In this document: piece after piece, positions 1 to 5,980 of the stretch | Position numbering within the stretch: position 1 is the stretch's first letter | Layout: each line of letters opens with the position of its first letter | Assembly: GCA_017555465.1 (NCBI GenBank) | Contig: JAFZGH010000033.1 | Span: 1-7,718 of the forward strand | Length of the DNA: 7,718 nucleotides | Direction: 5' to 3' | Source of the DNA: Akkermansia sp. | Lineage (GTDB): Bacteria > Verrucomicrobiota > Verrucomicrobiia > Verrucomicrobiales > Akkermansiaceae | Position numbers and translations under genes: made by a program | Notes under the pieces: model-generated | Seen by the model: only the letters and a program-made list of their open reading frames with translations | Database searches by the model: none | What the model was told of the DNA's origin: nothing

Positions 1-96
1 CACATGTCCCCCCCCAATCCCGCTCGATACAAGGGGAAGAAATGGGAGAAGCTGGGGCGTCCGCTTTTCTCGGCTAACCTCTCATTCCATCGTTAA
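1..96 (+). CDS. Possible C-terminal tail of an upstream gene (partial, frame uncertain)
   Basis: The first 93 bases are open in frame 1 and end at TAA (94-96), 21 bases before the pseudopilin start. The readable tail ends in RPLFSANLSFHR and is rich in basic residues. Frame 1 has the most GC-rich third codon positions of the three forward frames, which is why it is preferred. Frame 2 is also open and stops at a TGA (119-121) overlapping the pseudopilin ATG, and frame 3 is open to a TAA at 75-77, so the choice is not secure. If the next gene belongs to a multi-gene pseudopilin cassette, this would be the end of the preceding cassette member, but the fragment is too short to assign to a family. 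Confidence 0.4.
   Translation, partial: HMSPPNPARYKGKKWEKLGRPLFSANLSFHR
8..15 (+). repeat. Homopolymer run of eight C
   Basis: Eight consecutive C lie inside the possible upstream coding tail. All three forward frames stay open across and after the run, for about 60 to 105 bases, so slippage here would swap the C-terminus of that protein rather than simply stop it. Whether the run is unstable cannot be told from one sequence. Confidence 0.6.
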
Positions 97-117
97 TCAT
101 TTTTTGCTAGACCTATT

Positions 118-1101
118 ATGAAAATTGGGAAACAAACCAACCCGATGGGGTTCACTCTTATCGAATTGATGACCGCCATGGCCATTACCGGTATGTTGGT
201 CGTGGTTATCATGCAGCTCACGAATCAGAGCGTTGACTTGTGGCGGGCCGTGAGCGAAGATGTGAGCACTTCATCCCGTTCGCGTGTCGCCTTGCAGACC
301 CTGAGCCGCGACTTTGAATCGTTTCAGATGCGCGGTTACGATAACAAATACCAGTGGATGTTCGCCAAGGCGGATGATCATATGGATAACCTGCCGAAGG
401 GTCTGAAAATCCCCAAATCTGCACAATGTGTGTTTTTTGCCTGTGCTCCTGATCGTAACCCGTCAGTAAGTTCTGATATTTCCCTGCGCAGAAATTATCG
501 TGAGGCTCGCGCGCACAACCGCGAAACCCAGGGCGATGTGAATGCCATTGGTTATCGCTTGATGTTCCGCGACCAGATTCTGAATCTGCCCGCGAGTGAT
601 GGTAATGAAGGCGGTGTCTATCCTCTTTTCTCCCTGTATCGTCAGGTGGTGCCGCCCCGTCCCACTTTTGAGCAGCTGGTTGGCAAGGAGAACATGGAGG
701 CATCCTACACGCGTTTTGAGCAGAATGATGAAGATCACTTCCTCTGCGAAAACATTATGGAGCTGAATATTACATTCAACATCCGCTATGCGTCGGGGGA
801 TGCTGATGCCGAAAAGGGGGAGGTTGAGTATGATATGGTGAGTGTTCCCGTCATTGCTTCCAGTCGCCGCACCACCAAGGTGGAGGTGTACGGTGACCGG
901 ATTGTTGCCGGCGGTTCTACTTATGAAAATGCGCGAGTGGACTCTGCTATGATTTCCATCACCGTGCTTACGGAAGAGGGTGTGGCCATGGTGGAGCAGA
1001 TTCGCCAGGGACGCCGCAAAGCTCCCAAGAAGATGGCTGATTTCTTTGCCAAGTACACGCGTTCATACGCGCGCCTGGTTTCTCTGCCTCAACCACTCTG
1101 A
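118..1101 (+). CDS. Prepilin-type pseudopilin, probably Verru_Chthon cassette protein C-like
   Basis: A 327-residue protein with a class III (type IV prepilin) signal: a short basic leader, then G11|FTLIELMTAMAITGMLVVVI. Prepilin peptidase would cut after Gly11 and methylate Phe12; Glu16 is the conserved mature +5 glutamate. The hydrophobic stretch at about residues 14-34 is the N-terminal helix that anchors the protein in the inner membrane and packs in the pilus core. The remaining ~290 residues are far longer than a major pseudopilin and resemble the large minor-pseudopilin-like proteins of Verrucomicrobia known as Verru_Chthon cassette protein C (recognised from overall pattern, including the late 'MISITVLTEEGVAM' strand). 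These are thought to belong to a type II secretion/type IV pilus-like apparatus of unknown cargo. The ATG at 118 is chosen because it places the cleavage site correctly; no Shine-Dalgarno precedes it. The ligase gene follows after 10 bases. The prepilin call is firm, the subfamily less so. Confidence 0.82.
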   Translation: MKIGKQTNPMGFTLIELMTAMAITGMLVVVIMQLTNQSVDLWRAVSEDVSTSSRSRVALQTLSRDFESFQMRGYDNKYQWMFAKADDHMDNLPKGLKIPKSAQCVFFACAPDRNPSVSSDISLRRNYREARAHNRETQGDVNAIGYRLMFRDQILNLPASDGNEGGVYPLFSLYRQVVPPRPTFEQLVGKENMEASYTRFEQNDEDHFLCENIMELNITFNIRYASGDADAEKGEVEYDMVSVPVIASSRRTTKVEVYGDRIVAGGSTYENARVDSAMISITVLTEEGVAMVEQIRQGRRKAPKKMADFFAKYTRSYARLVSLPQPL

Positions 1102-1111
1102 TTCATTTTTT

Positions 1112-1843
1112 ATGCAGATGCAAACGCAACAGCGTGATGTGCTCCCGCGAGCCATCACGCTTTGGATTGACCCGATTCCCCGTAGTGGCTATGCTAATAT
1201 GGCGGCAGATGAATTGCTTTCCCGCCGTAGTGAGGCATGGTTGCGAGTTTACACTTGGGAGCGTCCAGCCGTCAGTTTCGGCTATTTCGATACGGTGGAG
1301 GAGGCTGCCTCTATTTTTCCCGGCGCTGAGGAGTATATCCGCCGCTGGACGGGGGGAGGCATTGTAGACCACCGAATCGGATATACCTATACTGTAACAT
1401 TGCCTGCTGAGGAGGGTGTCATGTATCCGCCTGCAGACCAGCTCTATCTCTGGATTCATGGCGCGCTTGCCAGCGCTTTACAGCAGAGCGCGGTGGAATG
1501 TTCGCTGCTGACGGAGGATGCTCCGGATGGTGGCCGCGCCTGCTGGGCAAGCCCGGTTAAAAGCGATATTGTGGATGCTTCCGGTCACAAACTGGCAGGC
1601 GCCGGGCAACGCCGTTATAAGGGCGCTGTGCTGCACCAGGGGCTTATTCAGCAGTGCGAGCCCGCAGCCGGGTGGCCAGAGTTGCTGGCGCGTGCGCTGG
1701 CACCGGAGGTGCGCATTGTTGAGGGTGATTCTCCATACCCGGGATTCCTGGAGGAATTGGAGAATCTCTGCCGCACGAAGTACGAGTCGGCGGAATGGAA
1801 TGATGAGTCCCGCGGGCGCCGCAAGCCCACTGCGAAAAATTAA
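1112..1843 (+). CDS. Lipoate-protein ligase / octanoyltransferase family protein (BPL/LPL catalytic domain)
   Basis: A 243-residue cytoplasmic protein of the lipoate-biotin ligase fold. Visible landmarks are R77-R-W-T-G-G-G83, the acyl-binding RRxTGGG motif, followed by H87, and K160-L-A-G-A-G-Q-R-R then LHQG (174-177), matching the K-x-x-G-x-x-Q-R/LHxG motif with its conserved lysine. The family attaches lipoyl or octanoyl groups to the lysine of E2 and GcvH domains. It is about 95 residues shorter than E. coli LplA and lacks the C-terminal accessory domain, so it may be a LipM-like transferase or a ligase working with a separate partner. Cys144, sixteen residues before Lys160, sits roughly where LipM-type enzymes carry their catalytic cysteine (from memory). 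ATG 1112 is preferred: the frame extends back to 980, but that would overlap the pseudopilin gene by 122 bases and add sequence unlike the family. No Shine-Dalgarno is seen. With 10 bases to the upstream gene, co-transcription is likely, although no functional link is obvious. Substrate is not determinable. Confidence 0.85.
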   Translation: MQMQTQQRDVLPRAITLWIDPIPRSGYANMAADELLSRRSEAWLRVYTWERPAVSFGYFDTVEEAASIFPGAEEYIRRWTGGGIVDHRIGYTYTVTLPAEEGVMYPPADQLYLWIHGALASALQQSAVECSLLTEDAPDGGRACWASPVKSDIVDASGHKLAGAGQRRYKGAVLHQGLIQQCEPAAGWPELLARALAPEVRIVEGDSPYPGFLEELENLCRTKYESAEWNDESRGRRKPTAKN

Positions 1844-1850
1844 GAAAAGA

Positions 1851-1884
1851 AAAACCCCGGTTGCATATAGGCAGCCGGGGTTTT
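1851..1884. terminator. Bidirectional intrinsic terminator between convergent genes
   Basis: A 14-bp stem, 1851-1864 paired with 1871-1884 (one G-U pair), closes a 6-base loop (ATATAG). The core CCCCGG/CCGGGG is flanked by AAAA and TTTT. On the + strand it follows the ligase stop by 7 bases and ends in TTTT. On the - strand the hairpin is followed by a T-rich stretch (complement of 1844-1854), so it should terminate the lipoprotein transcript better than the ligase transcript. Confidence 0.9.
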
Positions 1885-1907
1885 CAACTTATATGAGAAG
1901 CGGGTTA

Positions 1908-2585
1908 TCAGTGGTGTTCTGCACGGTACGACGTCCAGTCAACCTTCTTGGCGCTGGCCTTGTAGTATTCGCCATCGGGTTCAATGATGATGCCGGCCTT
2001 GGCCAGGTCGTCTTTGCGAGCCATCAGGGCAGCCATGCACAGGTTGTCCGGATGGGCGTTGATGACATTGCAGCCAGCCTTCTGCCAGGTGTTGAGCTCT
2101 TCATCAGTGATGCTGCCATCTTTAGCTTTGATGAAGAAGTTGGTCATTTCTGCAATCACAATCGGGTGAATGTACATTTCATACGGATGCCAGTCCGCGG
2201 GATCATTGCCGAAACTTAAATCCACGCCCTTCTGGGTGAGCTCGTGCCATATGCCGAGGTTGATGGTCTTGCTGCTCAGCTTGTTGTCGGCAGGAAGATT
2301 GGCGTATACCCGGGCTACAGTGTCGAAAAGCAGTTCCTTATCCTTGGTGGGCATCTGGTTGTACTTGATGACAGCATCGGTACGGTCAAACACATCCCAC
2401 TCTCTGGCTTCAGGCATATCAATCTGCACCATCGCGTAGTTCTTGTCACAAGTGCGCACGGTGCAGGCCTTGCCGTCAGGAGTAGTACCGAAAACCGGTG
2501 CTTCCATCTGCACGATGTTGCGCGGGGTCTGCTGGCAGGCGCAGAGCAGAGTTCCAGCAATGAGGAAAGGAGTAAAACGCTTCAT
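1908..2585 (-). CDS. Putative outer-membrane or periplasmic lipoprotein, function unknown
   Basis: A 225-residue protein with a lipoprotein signal peptide: basic MKR, hydrophobic FLIAGTLL, and a lipobox L14-C15-A16-C17, so Cys17 is the likely lipidated residue. I do not recognise the remainder. It has four other cysteines in two close pairs (C41/C46 and C172/C183) that could form disulfides in the periplasm, a tryptophan- and histidine-containing middle (around W113, W132-H133), and a charged, probably helical C-terminal third. Residues 152-163 look faintly like an EF-hand loop (KDGSIT..E) but lack the first acidic ligands. Start: ATG 2585 puts the signal peptide at the N-terminus and directly follows the promoter. 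The gene is monocistronic, with its own promoter and a terminator 24 bases past its stop. It is separated from the efflux operon by that operon's terminator, so co-function with the pump is not implied. Confidence 0.78.
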   Translation of the reverse strand: MKRFTPFLIAGTLLCACQQTPRNIVQMEAPVFGTTPDGKACTVRTCDKNYAMVQIDMPEAREWDVFDRTDAVIKYNQMPTKDKELLFDTVARVYANLPADNKLSSKTINLGIWHELTQKGVDLSFGNDPADWHPYEMYIHPIVIAEMTNFFIKAKDGSITDEELNTWQKAGCNVINAHPDNLCMAALMARKDDLAKAGIIIEPDGEYYKASAKKVDWTSYRAEHH

Positions 2586-2593
2586 ACGTGGTT

Positions 2594-2622
2594 ATTATAT
2601 GACTTTCTTTCTGGCAGGTCAA
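2594..2622 (-). promoter_or_regulatory. Sigma70-type promoter of the lipoprotein gene, predicted leaderless start
   Basis: On the - strand TTGACC (2622-2617) and TATAAT (2599-2594) are separated by exactly 17 bases: a five-of-six -35 box and a perfect -10 box. The last base of the -10 box is only 8 bases from the A of the ATG (2585). Initiation normally falls about 7 bases past the -10, which places the start near 2587-2585 and leaves 0-2 bases of leader. There is no room for a Shine-Dalgarno sequence. The 22 bases between the -35 and the upstream terminator's T-run are fairly AT-rich. Confidence 0.85.
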
Positions 2623-2644
2623 GTCGCATACAATATGTTTTGTG

Positions 2645-2677
2645 AAAAAAACTACCGCCGCGTGGTGCGGCGGTAGT
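2645..2677 (-). terminator. Intrinsic terminator of the adaptor-permease operon
   Basis: A perfect 11-bp stem (2651-2661 with 2667-2677, core ACCGCCGC/GCGGCGGT) closes a 5-base loop. On the - strand it is followed by a run of six T (complement of 2645-2650). It begins about 19 bases after the permease stop codon, so the operon ends here and the lipoprotein gene is transcribed separately. Confidence 0.93.
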
Positions 2678-2696
2678 AAAATGATGGTATTTTGCG

Positions 2697-5600
2697 TCAG
2701 GAGGGCAACTTTTCTTTGCCGACATGGCTGGCTGTCCAGTCGCGCATGCGGGCAAAGACGGAATAAAGCCCCGGCACCATGAAAATGCCGAACACCGTGG
2801 CCAGCAGCATGCCGAAGAAGGTGGTGACACCGATTTCGATACGGCTGGCAGCGCCGGAGCCTGTGGCAACCACCAGGGGGAACACGCCGAAGAGGAAGGA
2901 TACGGCGGTCATGAGCACAGCGCGGTAGCGCATGCCGGCACCATTCAGGGCCGCTTGTTTGACTGGTACGCCTTCTTCGTGGTTCTCCTTGCTGAACTCG
3001 ACCATGAGAATGGCGTTCTTGGCGGCCAGACCAATAAGCATGAGCAAGCCGAGCTGCACGTAGATGGACATAGTGAGCCCGAAGAGCTGTACCCCCATGA
3101 GCGCACCCATGGTGGCCACACTCACAGAAAGCATCACCGGCACCGGGGTTGTCCAGCTTTCATACTGCGCCACCAGGAAGAGGTAGGCGAAAATCATGGC
3201 CATGGCAATCAGCGGGCCGATCTTGCCATCATTCTGGCGTTCCTGGTAGGAAAGGTCCTTCCAGCTCACCTCCCAGAGCAAATCGCGTCCGGCGGCTTTT
3301 TCTTCCTTGTTCATTTCAGCCACGCTCTCCTCAATGAGCTGCATAATCTGGCCGGAGCCGATACCCATGGCTGGTGTTACTGAAATATCAGCACTCATGT
3401 ACTGGTTGAAGCGGTTGTAGCGGCCGGGCCCCATGCGGTACGAAAGGGAGCACACTGCAGAAAGCGGTACCATTTCGCCTTTCTCGTTGCGCACCATCTG
3501 GTTCAGGATATCATCTGCCGTGCGGCGGTCAGCTGTGCTGCCCTGAATCTGCACCTTGAAGTTGAAGCCGTTGAGGGTGAAATCGTTCACATAGGAGGAG
3601 GACATCACGCTCTGCAGGGTGCGGAAGATGGTATCCACCGGGATGTTGAGCGACTGGGCTTTGTCACGGTTGATTTCGAGGTGAATCTGCGGGGTTTCGG
3701 CATCGTATTCACTGCGGGTGCGGGAAACGAGGTCCTGGCGTGCCATGAGCCGTTCCTGCAGGTCCTTGACGGCGCGGCCCAGGTCCTGTGGTGTGGCATC
3801 GCCGGAGACCTGCAGCACGGCTGAAACGCCACCTGCAATACCCAGACCACGGATGGCGGGCGGAGTCACAGCCATGATGCTGGCTTCGGGAATATCTGCA
3901 CAGGCGGCGTTGATGCGCTCTGCAATGCGGCTGGCGTGCATATCCGGTGTGGTGCGTTCGCTCCAGTGGGTCAGCAGCACAATCATCATGCCTGTGTGTT
4001 CGCCGGAACCGCTGGCGAAGCTGTAACCACTCTGGGCGGTTACCATGTCTACGCCGGGCATGCCGATAACGCGCTTTTCAATCTGGCGCATGACTTTATC
4101 CGTGCGCTGTTTGGCGGTGGCGGTGCCTTCCATGGTCACCATGACGAAAAGACTGCCCTTGTCTTCCGTGGGGATGAAGGAGCTGTTGAGCGCAGGCGGT
4201 GCCAGCATGCTCATGGGGTTGATGCTGTTGGCTGTGGCTACCTTGCCTTCTGTTCCCATGAGCTGGTGCCACTGGGCCGGAGCGCCGGAAAAGTACACAT
4301 AGTTGCCGCCCAGCACCAGCAGCAGGCAGAGGATGGTGAGCCAGGCGTGGCGCACCAGGATGCCGGCGCCCCAAAGGTAGATGCGGCGGCTGGTTTCCAG
4401 AATCCAGTTAAACGGCCAGAAGATGATGGTGCCCAGTTTGCTGGGCTTCGCGCCTGCCGGTTTCAGGATAATGGCGCAGAGCGCGGGGGAGAGGGTCAGT
4501 GCATTGATGGTGGAAATGCAGAGGGCCACACACATCGTCACGGAGAACTGCGTGTAAATCACACCCACCATGCCGCCGTAGAAAGCAATGGGAACGTACA
4601 CGGCGAGTGTCACCAGCGTGGTGGCGATGATGGCGCCGGTAATCTGCTTCATGCTCTTGAGTGTGGCTTCCTTCGGGGTAAGCTTTTCCTCATGGATGAT
4701 GCGCATCACGTTTTCCACAACCACGATGGCATCGTCCACCAGGGAGCCGATAACCAGAATCAGACCGAACATGGTCAGCACGTTGATGGAATACCCCAGC
4801 GGGTACATCACCAGGAATGCACCGAGCAGCGATACCGGAATGGCAATGGCCGGAATCAGCGTGGCGCGCCAGTCCTGCAGGAACAGGTAGGTAACCAGCA
4901 CCACCAGCAGCAAGGCAATGACTAGCGTCTCAATGATTTCGTCCATGGTGGCATCAATGGCCTGGGTCGGGTCATAGCCCATGCACCATTCCATGCCATC
5001 CGGGAAGTTCGGTTCAATCTGGCGCATGCATTCCTGCACCTTGGCCACGGTGAGCAGGGCGTTGGCTTCGTTATTCTGGTGAATAATCATGCCCACGTTG
5101 TCCTTGCCGTTCAGGCGGCTGTAGCCGGTGTTGCGCTCGGCGCCCAGCTCCACGGTGGCAATGTCCTTGAGCTTGGTCACGTGGCCGTTCTGCCCGCGTT
5201 TCACGATGATGTTGCCGAACTCTTCAGCCGTCTTGAGGCGGCCCGTGGCGGTCACTTTGAAGGTGGCATAGGACTGGATGTCTTCTGCGCCCACCGAACC
5301 TGCTGCGGCCTGCACGTTCTGCGCCTTGATGGCCTCGCTCACATCGGCGGGGGTAATATTCATGGCACTCATGCGGGTGGTGTTCATCCACACGCGCATG
5401 GAGTAGTTACGGCTGGGGATGATATCTGCACTGGAAACGCCGTCAACCTGGCAGATTTTGTCTTTTACATTCATGCGCAGCCAGTTGGAGAGCTCAAGGA
5501 TGCTCATCTTGTTCTCGTCGCACATGAAGTTGAGGAAGCAGAGCATATCGCCGCTGCGCTTGTGCACGTTGTAACCTGTCTGCTTGATTTCGCTGGGCAG

Positions 5601-5954
5601 CTTGGCTTCCACGCGCTTGATGGCGTTGGAAACATTCACCATGGCCATGTCGTCATCCGTGCCGGTGCGGAAAATAAGCGTGAGGCTGAATGAGCCGTCA
5701 TTGCCGCATGAGGAGTAGAAATACTCCAGGTCATCCATGCCGATGAGCTGTTCCTCCACCGGGGCGGCCACCACCTGGGCCACTTCCTCGGCGCTGGCGC
5801 CTGCATAGGTCATGCGCACGGAAATGGTGGGCGGTGATACTTCCGGGTATTCTGAAACGGGCATCTTGCTCAGGCAGAGCAGACCGCCCAGCATCATTAG
5901 AATAGAGATGACGAAGGCGAACTTGGGACGGTGTACAAAGAATGCAGAAAACAT
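2697..5954 (-). CDS. RND multidrug efflux permease, HAE1/AcrB type
   Basis: A 1085-residue inner-membrane proton/drug antiporter of the AcrB/MexB family, which as a trimer takes substrates from the periplasm and inner membrane and passes them to an outer-membrane channel through an adaptor. The start (HRPKFAFVISILMMLGG, TM1) and the whole layout align with AcrB. After TM1 come the first porter/docking region (~30-335), TM2-TM6 (~341-496), TM7 (~535-555), the second porter region (~593-905) and TM8-TM12 (~911-1065). The proton-relay residues are present: D407-D408 in TM4 (GSLVDDAIVVVENV), K979 in TM10 (GLAAKNAILMVEF) and T1016 in TM11. D407/D408 have the same numbers as in AcrB, whereas K979 is 39 later, which reveals extra residues in between, mostly after TM7. 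The gene follows the adaptor by 26 bases with no Shine-Dalgarno and ends just before a strong terminator. Substrates cannot be inferred; drugs, bile salts and detergents are usual for the family. The frame is intact. Confidence 0.96.
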   Translation of the reverse strand: MFSAFFVHRPKFAFVISILMMLGGLLCLSKMPVSEYPEVSPPTISVRMTYAGASAEEVAQVVAAPVEEQLIGMDDLEYFYSSCGNDGSFSLTLIFRTGTDDDMAMVNVSNAIKRVEAKLPSEIKQTGYNVHKRSGDMLCFLNFMCDENKMSILELSNWLRMNVKDKICQVDGVSSADIIPSRNYSMRVWMNTTRMSAMNITPADVSEAIKAQNVQAAAGSVGAEDIQSYATFKVTATGRLKTAEEFGNIIVKRGQNGHVTKLKDIATVELGAERNTGYSRLNGKDNVGMIIHQNNEANALLTVAKVQECMRQIEPNFPDGMEWCMGYDPTQAIDATMDEIIETLVIALLLVVLVTYLFLQDWRATLIPAIAIPVSLLGAFLVMYPLGYSINVLTMFGLILVIGSLVDDAIVVVENVMRIIHEEKLTPKEATLKSMKQITGAIIATTLVTLAVYVPIAFYGGMVGVIYTQFSVTMCVALCISTINALTLSPALCAIILKPAGAKPSKLGTIIFWPFNWILETSRRIYLWGAGILVRHAWLTILCLLLVLGGNYVYFSGAPAQWHQLMGTEGKVATANSINPMSMLAPPALNSSFIPTEDKGSLFVMVTMEGTATAKQRTDKVMRQIEKRVIGMPGVDMVTAQSGYSFASGSGEHTGMMIVLLTHWSERTTPDMHASRIAERINAACADIPEASIMAVTPPAIRGLGIAGGVSAVLQVSGDATPQDLGRAVKDLQERLMARQDLVSRTRSEYDAETPQIHLEINRDKAQSLNIPVDTIFRTLQSVMSSSYVNDFTLNGFNFKVQIQGSTADRRTADDILNQMVRNEKGEMVPLSAVCSLSYRMGPGRYNRFNQYMSADISVTPAMGIGSGQIMQLIEESVAEMNKEEKAAGRDLLWEVSWKDLSYQERQNDGKIGPLIAMAMIFAYLFLVAQYESWTTPVPVMLSVSVATMGALMGVQLFGLTMSIYVQLGLLMLIGLAAKNAILMVEFSKENHEEGVPVKQAALNGAGMRYRAVLMTAVSFLFGVFPLVVATGSGAASRIEIGVTTFFGMLLATVFGIFMVPGLYSVFARMRDWTASHVGKEKLPS
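4179..4289 (-). other. Insertion in the RND permease between TM7 and the second porter domain
   Basis: Residues 556-592 separate the end of TM7 (YVYF555) from the conserved FIPTEDKG strand (593-600). In AcrB the same interval is about six residues, so some 30 are added. The segment is rich in Ala, Pro, Ser, Met and Asn, has no cysteine, contains one W-H pair near its start, and is predicted to lie on the periplasmic face near the membrane. Length and location are read from a by-eye comparison with AcrB from memory. Confidence 0.65.
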
Positions 5955-5980
5955 GGTATCGTGAAAATCGGGTTAGTGGT

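Noticed and set aside
114..119. TATTAT as a -10 box for the pseudopilin gene
   Set aside because: It overlaps the start codon at 118-120, so transcription would begin inside the gene, and no -35 box is present at the right distance.
980..1111. Upstream extension of the lipoate-ligase frame to ATG 980
   Set aside because: It would overlap the pseudopilin gene by 122 bases, and the added residues look like a shadow of that gene. The family-like sequence begins shortly after ATG 1112.
2097..2132. EF-hand-like calcium loop in the lipoprotein (residues 152-163)
   Set aside because: Only the D-G-x-I and final E positions fit. The first and third acidic ligands are replaced by Ile and Ala, and there is no partner loop.
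3936..4925. 329-codon and other long + strand frames opposite the RND permease
   Set aside because: Low-complexity His/Gly/Gln-rich translations antisense to a conserved permease; no family features and no promoter.
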